Part shown: piece by piece, positions 26,785-36,132 of the stretch
Position numbering within the stretch: position 1 is the stretch's first letter
Layout: each line of letters opens with the position of its first letter
NCBI RefSeq assembly: GCF_003347495.1
Contig: NZ_QCXY01000001.1
Location: 434,001 to 498,000, forward strand
DNA length: 64,000 nucleotides
From: Pleomorphovibrio marinus
GTDB lineage: Bacteria > Bacteroidota > Bacteroidia > Cytophagales > Cyclobacteriaceae
Direction of reading: 5' to 3'
The notes under the pieces: model-generated
Databases searched by the model: none
Seen by the model: only the letters and a program-made list of their open reading frames with translations
What the model was told of the DNA's origin: nothing
Position numbers and translations under genes: made by a program

Positions 26785-28005
26785 ATGATTATTCTACACA
26801 AACATCTTTCCCCAACTTTCAGAAGTCTTTGGCTCCAAGCCTGTATTTTATGGATGATGGTTTTCGGATCATGCTCTCCTGATAAACCTATGGAAGATGA
26901 AGGCCCATATAAAAAAATAAAGGTAACCTTATTGGACTCATTGGTGGTGGACATCCTAGCCCCCTTGGTGATCGATGACCAATCATCGGAGGAGGGGCCT
27001 TTTCTAATGCGTGGCACTAAAAGTAGGATTCCCTACCTCGTATCACAGCAAGGCGAAGTGATCAAGTCTTTTGACATTTTGGACGAAGGACCAGACGGAG
27101 TAGGGGCTAGCGGAGCTTTTGGGTACATGTTTTTGGGAGAAGACAAATTTGTGGCCCAAGGGTTATTCAATGGGTACCATATTTATAATTTGGTGGGAAA
27201 AAAAGAAAAGTTGTTGCCTCCAAACCAGGCAGGTTTGTTTGGCATGTCTGTCTTTACCTACAGAACCACCTTTACCCCTTACTACAGGAATGACAAAGGT
27301 TTTATACTGGGCGAGGAACCCAACCTATATGATAGAAATGGCCTTGACCCCAAAGAAATGGGTGTGAACTATTATCAACACGCCAAAACGATTTTCAATT
27401 ACGATATTAAGGAGGTGGAGTCCGTGGCCCTGGAAAGCTACCCGGAGGAATGGCAACCTATACAAGAGGACAGGTATGTGGGAACCGGCAGAGTGCTGTC
27501 AGCCTATAACACTGACAAACAGGAACTGGCACTGCTCCCGGCATTGGGGCATCAGCTCTTTATCTATGATTTTTCCGGGGAGGTCCCCCTATTAAAACAC
27601 GTTGTGAAGCTTTCGCACAAGAACAGACCAGAAAAAATCCCCGACTATGAATTTGACCGGGACCAAAGCTATTCCGATTACCCCTCCCTTACCGAGTTGC
27701 GATATGTGGGGGAAAAGTTGTTGGTGGGTTTCTATACTATGGTGCCTAAGGACGTTATGAGGCAACTGCGAAGTCAATCTGAGGATTTCCGCAATTCACA
27801 AACCTATAGGGAAGCAGAAAAAAAATTCATAAGGCAGCACTTTATGGTGGTGGAGGGGGATAAACAAATAGGAGTAATAGATGAGTTCCAGGTTCCCGGC
27901 ACCTTGGATTTCGTGGATCAGAAGGGGAGAATATACCTCAATGACAACGTACAACCCTCACGAGAAAGAGACTACAATGTGTTTTACAGGTTGAAAATTG
28001 ATTAA
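26785..28005 (+). CDS. Lipoprotein, probable beta-propeller of the DUF4221 type
   Basis: A 406-residue lipoprotein with a long leader and lipobox VFGSC (Cys30). The mature part is rich in beta-strand and aromatic residues with recurring blade-like segments (YLVSQQGEVIKSFDI, HQLFIYDFSG, QIGVIDEFQVPGTLDFVD, GRIYLND). This resembles the Bacteroidota DUF4221 and 6-bladed propeller lipoproteins, whose function is not known. It follows the RND gene by 77 bases and ends four bases inside the convergent gene at 28002 (stop codons overlap). The family assignment is from memory of the pattern and is only moderate. Confidence 0.55.
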   Translation: MIILHKHLSPTFRSLWLQACILWMMVFGSCSPDKPMEDEGPYKKIKVTLLDSLVVDILAPLVIDDQSSEEGPFLMRGTKSRIPYLVSQQGEVIKSFDILDEGPDGVGASGAFGYMFLGEDKFVAQGLFNGYHIYNLVGKKEKLLPPNQAGLFGMSVFTYRTTFTPYYRNDKGFILGEEPNLYDRNGLDPKEMGVNYYQHAKTIFNYDIKEVESVALESYPEEWQPIQEDRYVGTGRVLSAYNTDKQELALLPALGHQLFIYDFSGEVPLLKHVVKLSHKNRPEKIPDYEFDRDQSYSDYPSLTELRYVGEKLLVGFYTMVPKDVMRQLRSQSEDFRNSQTYREAEKKFIRQHFMVVEGDKQIGVIDEFQVPGTLDFVDQKGRIYLNDNVQPSRERDYNVFYRLKID

Positions 28006-28664
28006 TCCCCTTTTAATTCATCTTCCTCATCCCAGGCCAAAAAGACCATTCTGTACTCACCACTTGGCAGGTATCTGGGTTTTGAATTCATATAAATATA
28101 GAGTCTATTTGAAGATATCTCGTACCTATAGGCATTTTGGAGTGCTTGCAAATAATTTACTTCGTATTCTATCGCGGCAAAAGAGGTTGCACTCCCAATC
28201 TGTTCCCGCATCTCGGAATCTATAGTAAACCGGATTTCATGAGAGGATTCATCGAAACTATAACATGCCAAATACTGGTAGGCATGGGTCCTTGTCCCAA
28301 ATTCGCTTTTATCTTCTTCGCAGGACTTCCCTTCTACCTCAGTGAGACGCAAAAAAAGTGGAAAATAGTAATCTTCAAGGTTGTTTTCATAGCCACCATT
28401 GTAAATAATAGCGTGTGCTAATTTAGACATGGGAGTTCTATAATCCAGTTCTCCAGTCTCCAAATTCTGAAAATTCACAAATTCCCAATCACGTACCAAA
28501 GGTTCATCCGCCCCATCATAGGTAAGGTCAAAATCCTCAAGAGGGTTAGGAGCCCTCTCCACTTCCTCCTCTTCCAGATCACCATTTTCTTGCGGTAAAT
28601 ACTCCTGGTCATAGCCACAGCCAATGAAAACAACTAAAAGTAAAATAAGCCTAGTCCACTTCAT
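28002..28664 (-). CDS. Lipoprotein of unknown function
   Basis: A 220-residue lipoprotein with signal peptide and lipobox VFIGC (Cys16), followed by a very acidic linker (NGDLEEEEVE) and a globular domain of about 170 residues. I do not recognise the family. It converges with the propeller lipoprotein with overlapping stop codons. It lies 120 bases after the 56-residue membrane gene on the same strand but is unlikely to be part of that operon, since an imperfect hairpin sits between them. Confidence 0.6.
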   Translation of the reverse strand: MKWTRLILLLVVFIGCGYDQEYLPQENGDLEEEEVERAPNPLEDFDLTYDGADEPLVRDWEFVNFQNLETGELDYRTPMSKLAHAIIYNGGYENNLEDYYFPLFLRLTEVEGKSCEEDKSEFGTRTHAYQYLACYSFDESSHEIRFTIDSEMREQIGSATSFAAIEYEVNYLQALQNAYRYEISSNRLYIYMNSKPRYLPSGEYRMVFLAWDEEDELKGD

Positions 28665-28784
28665 GGAAAGATGGTTTAACTACACTAGTTAATACGGAAA
28701 CTTTTCAATATCGTTTCCCCGTATCTTCAGGTTAAAACCTACCATGACCAAATCTTTTACTAAGGCAATACAGGGGCCATTCAG

Positions 28785-28955
28785 CTAAATTGACTTGTTC
28801 ATCCAGAAGGGGGATGTGACAAACCACAGAACCGTCCCCAGGGCCATAAGCTGCTTGCAGAGGGTTGCGCTAATGACTTCCTGAAACAGGAACACGCTTG
28901 GCAAAAGCGTAAGGGCCAAGCCTAGAAAGGACACTATTTTTATCAACTGCTTCAT
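28785..28955 (-). CDS. 56-residue membrane protein next to the NCS1 permease
   Basis: Reading the minus strand from ATG at 28955 gives MKQLIKIVSFLGLALTLLPS and continues to a TAG at 28785-28787, 56 residues in total. It has two hydrophobic segments (about 6-25 and 35-52) separated by a short turn with LCKQL, and ends FWMNKSI. The start is five bases after the stop of the permease gene, so it is almost certainly translated from the same message. Small two-helix proteins often act as partners of transporters; that role here is inference. It is below common gene-calling cut-offs and easily missed. Confidence 0.7.
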   Translation of the reverse strand: MKQLIKIVSFLGLALTLLPSVFLFQEVISATLCKQLMALGTVLWFVTSPFWMNKSI

Positions 28956-28960
28956 TTATT

Positions 28961-30373
28961 TCACGCTAAGGTTTTTTGGGTTACAACAGGTTTTTGGTTG
29001 ATTTTGCTGGCGGCTATATATACCAGCACAGCAATAAACCAACCGGGCAATCCCAGAAAGAATATCTCGATGCCAGCAAACATGTTCAACGCCACACAAA
29101 GTACCAAGGTAATTCCCCAAGTAAGCGCAACGGACCAGTTTAACGATTCTCCTGAGAATTGGGCATAATTCGGTTTTAGACCTAATTTTTCCAACACATA
29201 CACATCAATGAATATGACCGCCCCCACTGGCATCAAAATCAATCCATACAATGCCACAAATTCCAACAACATCATTACAAGCGCCGGAAAACAAGCTGCA
29301 ACCGTGGTAAATAATCCCACAAACAAGGTTACTTTCCAAGTTTTCCATTTGGGATTAATAGACTGTATCGCCAGCCCTGCCCGGTACAGTGTGGGATTGG
29401 CTGTGGTCCAGCCGGCAATCACCACACAAATGGCTCCTGTCACTCCCACCACATTATAAGCTATTGGGCCTGGCGCAAAGGTGAGGCTCCCTTGGGATTC
29501 GATAAGAAAAAGAGAAAAAAGAATGCCTGAAGCAATCCATGCGATAAAGTGTCCCAAAAACACACCAGTGGCAGAGGAAAACCCATATTCCCATTTTTTG
29601 GCATACCTGAGGATAGACAAATCCGCCATGCCTATATGCATGGCCATATTACAAAACCAAGCAAAAAACAGGATATGCCAAAAGGTAAATTTACTCTGCC
29701 CCTCCAAGGGCTGCCCCGTCCAGATGGTTTGGTTGGCCACCTCCCAAAACTGACCAAACTCCGTGACCCCCAAACGGGGTAGGGCCGCAATTCCTGCTGC
29801 TATAAATACCATGATCATCCAGGGGGCTGCCACATTGGCGAACTTGGAAACTTTCTCAAATCCAAACATGGCAATCACCGTGGTAATGGCACCGACCACG
29901 AATACGGTTAACACCCAACCCAGATTATTTGGATAAACATCTGTGAGCTGAGGCATGGTCATATCGAAGGAAATTCCCACGGCGGTGGCCGAAACGGCGA
30001 TCATGGCTCCTGCCAGAAAACAAAACAGCCCTGCATTGACCAAGTTGTACAAGGTAGTGAATCTGTGTCCAGCGATTTGCTCAAGGAGGTAGTACAAGGT
30101 CACCCGGGTCTTTACTGCAATTTTACCGGTAAAGAAAGCCCAGCTAAGCACTGCCAGGATATTTCCTATTATCAACCCACTTACCAGGTCCCCTGCACTG
30201 GCACCATGTGCCACAAACAAGGGTCCAATTACAAATTCGGTTCCTGCTGTATGTTCGCCGGCATAAGTGCCTAAGAAACTTTTCCAACCTTTATACTTAT
30301 TTGGAGGGATGGGTTCCTGCTCATACTCATTTACCGCATCCAGCTTCTGTACCCAGGCCTTTTTATTCCACAT
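28961..30373 (-). CDS. NCS1-family permease (purine-cytosine permease-like)
   Basis: A 470-residue inner-membrane protein with about 12 helices. The N-terminal region has GWKSFLGTYAGEHTAGTEFVIGPLFVAHG, a form of the NCS1 helix-1 region, and later AGWTTANPTLYRAGLAIQSI, matching the conserved helix-8 region (W-x-T-x-N-x-Y) of cytosine and allantoin permeases. NCS1 proteins normally import nucleobases or related compounds with Na+ or H+. Here the gene sits between a GntR-type sugar regulator and a small membrane gene, in the same direction as a rhamnosidase and a rhamnose mutarotase. A sugar or rhamnose-related substrate is therefore a reasonable but unproven guess. Confidence 0.8.
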   Translation of the reverse strand: MWNKKAWVQKLDAVNEYEQEPIPPNKYKGWKSFLGTYAGEHTAGTEFVIGPLFVAHGASAGDLVSGLIIGNILAVLSWAFFTGKIAVKTRVTLYYLLEQIAGHRFTTLYNLVNAGLFCFLAGAMIAVSATAVGISFDMTMPQLTDVYPNNLGWVLTVFVVGAITTVIAMFGFEKVSKFANVAAPWMIMVFIAAGIAALPRLGVTEFGQFWEVANQTIWTGQPLEGQSKFTFWHILFFAWFCNMAMHIGMADLSILRYAKKWEYGFSSATGVFLGHFIAWIASGILFSLFLIESQGSLTFAPGPIAYNVVGVTGAICVVIAGWTTANPTLYRAGLAIQSINPKWKTWKVTLFVGLFTTVAACFPALVMMLLEFVALYGLILMPVGAVIFIDVYVLEKLGLKPNYAQFSGESLNWSVALTWGITLVLCVALNMFAGIEIFFLGLPGWFIAVLVYIAASKINQKPVVTQKTLA

Positions 30374-30436
30374 ATGAATTTCATAATGCCCTTTTGGGCA
30401 AGTTAGTTTGTGTTTTGGTTTAACAAGTATATTCCG

Positions 30437-31486
30437 CTAGACTGAACCTCTGTTAATAAACTTGAAAATGTTTTTAACAGATTCCATTTTTTGTTTTTTG
30501 AGCATATAAGCTGCGGACTCACCCATTAGTTGAAAGTCTGTGGAAATTACTGTAATTCCCAGCAGCTCTTTTAGTGGGGTATCATTGTAGGAGATAATTC
30601 CTATATCTTTACCCATAGTGAAGCTTTGCTCCCTTACCTGTTTAATCAGGTTTACCAAGTCATTTTCCTCTATTACTATATAGGCATCTTTAGGCCTTAG
30701 CTCCATCTCCGAATACACGGTATCCAGAATTTCGTGGTCAAAGTCAAAGTCATTACAAAATTTCCTAAAGCCGTAAGTGATCTCCTTGGGATAGGGATAA
30801 ACAATATTTGTGGGATAGACCAGTATAATCTTTTCATAATTTTGGAGTTCAAATATCCCCTCACATAGCGCGTGATAAATATCATGTTTGAAATCCTGAT
30901 AAATGGATGGCACCCGATCTCCCAATTCTGGCACATAATTGTCCAAGATCAAAAGTTTTCCCGAAGGAATCCCTTTAAGGGCTTTCAATACCTCAGTATC
31001 CAAGTTGTAGTGTGATTTATGCTCATCTTTGAAATGAGGCATAATGACAAAGTGATCATAAGCCAAGGCATGTTCATCCAAGATGTTCAACAACAACTTG
31101 GGGTCGCAATGATATACCTGAAGGTCCACCTGTGCGTTTGTTCCCATACAGTCTAGGAAGGAATTGTATATTTTTAGCTTATAGTTGCTGAGTTTGTTGA
31201 TGATAAAGAGGACATTGATTTTGGATTGGCTTACATTTTTAGCTACGTAATACCCTTTACCCTTTACCGACAAGATAATTTTCCTACTCTTCAGGTGTGA
31301 ATAGGCTTTTTCAACTGTATCTCTTGACAGGTAATGCTCTTCGCTGATCTCATTGATGGAGGGAATCTTGTCCCCCACCATAAGCTGTTTATTTTCAATG
31401 TCCTCAATTATGGAATTGATAATTTGCTGGTATTTCGGGATTCGGGATTCCTCATCCAACCTAATCAAAGATTTTATTTGTTGCAT
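30437..31486 (-). CDS. GntR-type transcription regulator with sugar-binding domain
   Basis: A 349-residue regulator. Residues about 12-80 are the GntR winged helix (KYQQIINSIIEDIENKQLMVGDKIPSINEI, then SRDTVEKAYSHLKSRKII and GKGYYV). Residues about 90-345 resemble a LacI-type periplasmic-binding-protein domain (INVLFIINKLSNYK, GIISYNDTPLKELLGITVISTDF). Such Bacteroidota regulators respond to a sugar or its phosphate and control the adjacent locus. The neighbours point to L-rhamnose or an intermediate as effector (inference). It lies 145 bases after the GH106 gene and 63 bases before the permease. Confidence 0.85.
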   Translation of the reverse strand: MQQIKSLIRLDEESRIPKYQQIINSIIEDIENKQLMVGDKIPSINEISEEHYLSRDTVEKAYSHLKSRKIILSVKGKGYYVAKNVSQSKINVLFIINKLSNYKLKIYNSFLDCMGTNAQVDLQVYHCDPKLLLNILDEHALAYDHFVIMPHFKDEHKSHYNLDTEVLKALKGIPSGKLLILDNYVPELGDRVPSIYQDFKHDIYHALCEGIFELQNYEKIILVYPTNIVYPYPKEITYGFRKFCNDFDFDHEILDTVYSEMELRPKDAYIVIEENDLVNLIKQVREQSFTMGKDIGIISYNDTPLKELLGITVISTDFQLMGESAAYMLKKQKMESVKNIFKFINRGSV

Positions 31487-31631
31487 GATGGGTTTATTTA
31501 GGTCGCCAATTGATGCAATGAAAAGGAGGATAAGCCAAATAACCTAAGCCTACTTTCGCCTTTGCACAATGAAAGGTTTAAATTAAGTAATAAATGCTTA
31601 TGTTTTCTATCATTGCGTATTTTTAACATTA

Positions 31632-34385
31632 CTATTTTTTTCTTTGAAAGGAAAGTAACTTTACCGGCCCCAATAAGCCTGAGGGCATCAATTCCCACTC
31701 AGTGGCATCAAAGGGTTCATAATCAATATTGACAAAGTTGATTTCGTGATAATTTCTCCAAACTTCACCTTTCCTATCCATGTGCCTGATCCTATTGGCC
31801 ATCAAATTAGCCACTTCCACCTTCAAGTGGTTTTCGCCTTCCTTGACAAAATCCCCCACTTCCAGCCTAAATGGCAAGCCGTAAGCGTATCCCACTTCCT
31901 GCTCGTTTATCCACACCCTTGCGCTTTCACGAACTACCCCCAAATCCAGATACAGGACTTCATTTTTAACCCTATCCACCGTGAAGCTGGTTTCATAGGT
32001 TCCCAAACCGGAAAACGCGTCCAAGTCCTCATTTAAAGTCCAGGTCACAAGCTCGTTCATTTTTATTGGGGAGGGTTTCGAGGGGCCTCCGTCAAATCTA
32101 ACCATCCAAGGCCCCTGAATCTCCAAAACATCTGGCCTTCCCTCATAATAGTCCCAATCCTGCAACCCTTCCATATGCTCCTCGAGAACTTGAATAACAC
32201 GGGTCTCACCCGATGGAATTTGGACCAACACTTCATCCTGCTTGTTCCTAATGGCTCTTCCCAAGGCTCCTTGCTGCGGATCCATGATAAGATATTCGTT
32301 CCCCTCTTTAGACAATGCAATCCATCTTTCTATAGGGTCGGCAGTATGGTTGACCAAATAATAAAATGCCCGCTTTCCGGAGACCCTTTTTACAAATTGA
32401 AGTCCCGTATCGGCAAGGGTTTCCCTCTGTATACCTGAGGTATGGAGCAGGGAAAGAATATCCTCCCCTAAATAGACTTTACCTTTCCCAACCTCAGCAA
32501 TTTGGCCTTTAAACGACAGGGTTCCCCAAAGCTCCTCCAACCTTACCCTGCGATTTTCGTGATCCAAATAACCTGGAATATCTTTAGGTTGGGTTTGAAA
32601 TATCACCGTAGCTCCGCTTGCAGCCAGCTCAAAAAGTCTTTCTATTGTACTTAAGGGTATTCTTTTGAGGGTTGGAACTACAAGAACCTTTGCAATGGCC
32701 CCTCCCTCTAACTGAATGTCATTATTGGAAACCTCCACGTTTTGTAGGAATGCATCGGAAATAAAATCTACCCCATAACCTGATTGTATGAGTTTATTGG
32801 ACTCTTGGTAAAAGGCAGTAGGATGAAGCCACTCGTCGATGTTATGCACAGTAATCATTTTAGAAAGACCCTTATCATCGTGCCAAATATCATATACCGG
32901 CCAGTACATCAATACCTCGTGCTCGGGCTGGCCAGCTTGCAAAACGGATTGGCATCGTGCTATGTATTCGTTGAAACCTTTGAAATGTGGCCAAAGACTA
33001 TTATGGGTATTGAGGTTCAGTGAGGCATAGAATAGCCATCCCGGAAACTCAATATCTTTGGGTGAATAAGTAATACCATGGTAAAACATATGGTTTACCC
33101 CTCCCAAAAACGCTTGCTCCAGCTCTGGTTTTGCCTGAGAAAAAGAAGATTTAAAATGTTCCCCTAGCCAAGTAAAGGTTTCGGAGGATACCAACTTCTT
33201 ACCAGTGAGATGGGCAGCCGAAGCAGCAAACTTAAGCATGATGGGATCTGGATCCACGTTCCGTATGTCTGCACTATCCCTGCGCAAACCAGGAATGGGA
33301 AAATAGCTGGACCCGAAGGTTTCCCCTTCAGGGATATCCACTGTGGCATAAAGGTCCAACAGATTTCCAGGTGAACCATGTGCCTGATTTTTGGTTTTTT
33401 TGCCCTGATCATGTGCCCAATTGGTCCACTGCTTGGTAAAATTATCCAGTAGCATTTCGTGGATGGTTTCCCTATAATCTGATTTGATACGGGCGTTTAT
33501 ATCTTCTCCTTCCCCCAGCAGCTCGGGAAGGTACTCCCTTAAATCATACCCTCTTTTGGTTTCGAAATACTCAAAGAATTCTCGGGTGAAATCAGCACCA
33601 TACACCTCAAAGCTGTCATTGTAAAAAGCCCTGAAATTAGGAAAACCATCCTCAAAAGCATCGTCAAAATGACGGAGGTAGGAAGAAACAGCTTCTTCAG
33701 AAAAATGGTCCAAGGTAAACCCCTGCCCACCAGGTGCTGCCCTTTTTACCTGTTGCCCTGTCTGAGCCATATACAAAGCTATCACTTTTGCCTCCCCCTC
33801 ATGTTCCCAGTTTACCTTGCCATCCTCACTCACCTTATCTGTCAACTCTACAGGGTCTGAACCTATGGGGAAACCCATTACGCATATGAGTTCATTTCGA
33901 AATCTTTTAGCCCTATTAGCCTCTAAGCTGATGCTTAAACTTGGTGACCAATCATATTCTTGATGAATCAGACGTTGAGCCGCGGACTCAGGATTCACCA
34001 TTGGCCCACCAAAGGGCCATCCTGTTCCCTGGGTCAGGTCTATCCCCATCCCGTATTTCTCTGCCTCCACTACGGTGTGAGAAAGCATTTCTTTCCATGC
34101 GGGAGAAAGGTATTCAATAAATTTATCCTCATGACCCTTGGCTCCGTAAATGGGAGCAATTTCTAGCCCCCCAATTCCTGCCTCATGGTAGGATAGCAAC
34201 AAGGCACTAAGGTTCTCCTTATCTACAGCACTCCCCATCCACCACCATCTGCTCCATGGCTTGGCTGTTTGGCTGATCTCCGGCCAGACACCAGGTGCTA
34301 TCTCGGAGGGGGGTTCGGGAGTTTTACAACTTAAGAAAAGTGTCCAAAAAATAATTATTCCGATTGAAAGACCACGTTGCTTCAT
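31632..34385 (-). CDS. GH106-type alpha-L-rhamnosidase lipoprotein
   Basis: A 917-residue exported enzyme. I prefer the start at 34385 because it gives a lipoprotein signal peptide with lipobox LFLSC (Cys20) and avoids overlap with the mutarotase; an upstream ATG at 34427 would add 14 residues. The N-terminal catalytic part has the GH106 pattern RWWWMGSAVDKENLSALL, GGLEIAPIYGAKGHE and DLTQGTGWPFGGPMV. The C-terminal 200 residues form a beta-sandwich (GTYETSFTV, LYLDLGVVRESARVWINEQEVG). GH106 enzymes release terminal alpha-L-rhamnose from plant or algal glycans. The anchor suggests it faces the periplasm or cell surface. The mutarotase gene directly upstream supports the rhamnose assignment. 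Confidence 0.88.
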   Translation of the reverse strand: MKQRGLSIGIIIFWTLFLSCKTPEPPSEIAPGVWPEISQTAKPWSRWWWMGSAVDKENLSALLLSYHEAGIGGLEIAPIYGAKGHEDKFIEYLSPAWKEMLSHTVVEAEKYGMGIDLTQGTGWPFGGPMVNPESAAQRLIHQEYDWSPSLSISLEANRAKRFRNELICVMGFPIGSDPVELTDKVSEDGKVNWEHEGEAKVIALYMAQTGQQVKRAAPGGQGFTLDHFSEEAVSSYLRHFDDAFEDGFPNFRAFYNDSFEVYGADFTREFFEYFETKRGYDLREYLPELLGEGEDINARIKSDYRETIHEMLLDNFTKQWTNWAHDQGKKTKNQAHGSPGNLLDLYATVDIPEGETFGSSYFPIPGLRRDSADIRNVDPDPIMLKFAASAAHLTGKKLVSSETFTWLGEHFKSSFSQAKPELEQAFLGGVNHMFYHGITYSPKDIEFPGWLFYASLNLNTHNSLWPHFKGFNEYIARCQSVLQAGQPEHEVLMYWPVYDIWHDDKGLSKMITVHNIDEWLHPTAFYQESNKLIQSGYGVDFISDAFLQNVEVSNNDIQLEGGAIAKVLVVPTLKRIPLSTIERLFELAASGATVIFQTQPKDIPGYLDHENRRVRLEELWGTLSFKGQIAEVGKGKVYLGEDILSLLHTSGIQRETLADTGLQFVKRVSGKRAFYYLVNHTADPIERWIALSKEGNEYLIMDPQQGALGRAIRNKQDEVLVQIPSGETRVIQVLEEHMEGLQDWDYYEGRPDVLEIQGPWMVRFDGGPSKPSPIKMNELVTWTLNEDLDAFSGLGTYETSFTVDRVKNEVLYLDLGVVRESARVWINEQEVGYAYGLPFRLEVGDFVKEGENHLKVEVANLMANRIRHMDRKGEVWRNYHEINFVNIDYEPFDATEWELMPSGLLGPVKLLSFQRKK

Positions 34386-34404
34386 GCACAACCAGTTTGG
34401 GACG

Positions 34405-34719
34405 TTAAAGGGTGAATACATTTTCAAGTTGTTTTACAACAGGTGAATGATCCACATGGGTTTCCATCAAATCCTGCATGTGCGCCCACCACTTTTTCAT
34501 TATGGGGTGCTCAGGAAGTTGCTTGACTTGGTTGTTTTCCCCAAGTCGCTGAAAAGCAAACAAAACGCCGGTGTCTTTGTCTAAAAAAATATGGTATTCC
34601 TCTATTCCACTCTCCTTTAACAGGGAAGAAAGTTCCGGCCAGATTTTATTGTGCCTGTCCTCATAAACATCCTCTTTACCAGGTAATAGCTTCATAGTAA
34701 AAGCGACGACATTTTTCAT
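34405..34719 (-). CDS. rhaM: L-rhamnose mutarotase
   Basis: A 104-residue protein, exactly the usual length. It interconverts the alpha and beta anomers of L-rhamnose so that the isomerase or a transporter can use it. Family residues are visible: DRHNKIWPEL with the catalytic His (residue 23), EYHIFLD with the Tyr near 43, and KKWWAHM with the tandem Trp near 75. It is the first gene of a minus-strand run leading to the rhamnosidase 19 bases downstream. No rhamnose isomerase, kinase or aldolase is in the window, so the rest of the pathway must be encoded elsewhere. Confidence 0.93.
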   Translation of the reverse strand: MKNVVAFTMKLLPGKEDVYEDRHNKIWPELSSLLKESGIEEYHIFLDKDTGVLFAFQRLGENNQVKQLPEHPIMKKWWAHMQDLMETHVDHSPVVKQLENVFTL

Positions 34720-34861
34720 GCTCCTCTTTCTAATTATTGGTGTACCATGTTCATCAAAATGTTAAAATAACACCTTACAGCAAAAAAACTATCCTGTACT
34801 TTCAGGTGTTTTAGATTAATGTGATTCAAGACGGAAATAGCTCGTATCTTTAATAGAAAAA

Positions 34862-35314
34862 ATGGATACAGCCTATTTTTCGGAAATTTTCCAATACAAT
34901 GAGTTTGTAAACGAAAAGTGGATAAATGCCATTCAAGATGCCGAAGCACCTGCCCCCAGAGTATTTGAATTGATGAACCATATTTTGAACGCCCATGCAA
35001 TTTGGAATAGCCGGATAGCTGGCAAAACTCCTAAAGTAGAGGTATGGGGAATCAGGAAGCAGAACCTCCATTCCCAATTTAACCATGAAAACCATCTTAC
35101 AACCCTACTTTTAATGGAGGGAATTGATCTGGGTTCCAGTATTGACTACAAGAATTCCAAAGGGGTTAGGTTCTCAAATACTTATAGGGACATTTTATTT
35201 CACCTTATCAACCATTCCACCTACCATAGGGGACAGATAGCAATCTTCTTTAGAAATTCTGGCTTGGAGCCCGTAAACAGTGATTATGTGTTTTGGAAAA
35301 GAAGTAAAAAATAA
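34862..35314 (+). CDS. DinB/YfiT-like putative metal-dependent enzyme
   Basis: A 150-residue cytosolic four-helix-bundle protein of the DinB superfamily. The likely metal ligands are His45 (NHILNAHAIW) and His118 with His122 in HLINHSTYHRGQI, the family's HxxxHRxQI motif. Members include bacillithiol and mycothiol transferases and many proteins of unknown function. The gene is divergent from rhaM with a 142-base gap and ends eight bases from the convergent gldD. The exact reaction cannot be told from sequence. Confidence 0.8.
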   Translation: MDTAYFSEIFQYNEFVNEKWINAIQDAEAPAPRVFELMNHILNAHAIWNSRIAGKTPKVEVWGIRKQNLHSQFNHENHLTTLLLMEGIDLGSSIDYKNSKGVRFSNTYRDILFHLINHSTYHRGQIAIFFRNSGLEPVNSDYVFWKRSKK

Positions 35315-35322
35315 ATTAGCCC

Positions 35323-35922
35323 TTACCCTTCCTTAAATTCTAGGGAATTTATAAGGTGCATCATATCCACCTTGATATATTCGATGATTGGCGCCAAGGA
35401 GTCGTTCTTTACCGCTGTTTTAAAGTAAAGGGCTCCTCTTAGGAAATGGTCAGTACTATCTGTCACGTAAAATTGAAATTGGGTAGGCACCTCTCCCGAT
35501 AATTCGGCAACGAGGCCTGTATATCCCTTCGGGTTTTGAATCACCCCCTCGTCTATACCGTAGGCTTTAACTTGGTGTTTTGAAGTAAGAGAAAGTGCAT
35601 CGTGTAAATAGGCTTTAAGGTTCTCCCTATTACCTTCTACAGGCTTATAGGTAAGATGCACACGGGCATCCCAGTCCTTGTAATGGAGGTTTACCCAGGT
35701 TTTCTCCTCTAAATTAAAGGAATCCGCCTCCACCGCACTATACTTAGAATGTTCAAACTGATAGGGCAAATCCTCCTCCAGTGATTTATAAGAGGGATCT
35801 GGCAAGTCTATCCTATTAAAACCCTTGGGCTTTGGGAAATAGGATTGTTGACAGGCAAAGGTTACCACCAAAACCGATAATAGGACAAGATTGGACAATA
35901 TATGCTTTAAATGCATTTTCAT
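35323..35922 (-). CDS. gldD: Gliding motility lipoprotein GldD
   Basis: A 199-residue lipoprotein from the ATG at 35922 (one at 35946 would add eight residues before the signal peptide). The lipobox is VTFAC. The mature start SYFPKPKGFNRIDLP is characteristic of GldD, which is needed for gliding and type IX secretion in Flavobacterium johnsoniae. It is on its own here: the usual neighbours gldE and ssb are absent, and the flanks are dinB-like and guaB. It fits with gldM, gldN and the porW/sprE homologue further along the window. Confidence 0.88.
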   Translation of the reverse strand: MKMHLKHILSNLVLLSVLVVTFACQQSYFPKPKGFNRIDLPDPSYKSLEEDLPYQFEHSKYSAVEADSFNLEEKTWVNLHYKDWDARVHLTYKPVEGNRENLKAYLHDALSLTSKHQVKAYGIDEGVIQNPKGYTGLVAELSGEVPTQFQFYVTDSTDHFLRGALYFKTAVKNDSLAPIIEYIKVDMMHLINSLEFKEG

Positions 35923-36050
35923 TTGCTTAATTGTGTATTCCCACAATGCATTAACTCCAAATTAGGAAAAATCATTGCATCATTTGCGTCTTTTAAGAAA
36001 AACCTTTCCTTGTCCTGAACAGATGCAAAGATCCTGTTTTTCCAAAGTAA

Positions 36051-36076
36051 AGGCTCCTGAATAAATACAGGAGCCT
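36051..36076 (-). terminator. Hairpin terminator after guaB
   Basis: AGGCTCCTG (36051-36059) pairs with CAGGAGCCT (36068-36076) around an eight-base loop. T-rich sequence follows on both strands. It lies about 57 bases past the guaB stop. Confidence 0.75.
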
Positions 36077-36132
36077 CTATTTTTGTCTCTTTTAATGCAG
36101 ATAGTACTTCTATCTTTTGGAGATGTCGGGAT

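Noticed and set aside
28691-28722. Imperfect hairpin (TACGGAAAC with GTTTCCCCGTA) as terminator of the rhamnose operon
   Set aside because: It has a bulge and no T-run on the minus strand; it may still reduce read-through but I do not list it as a terminator.
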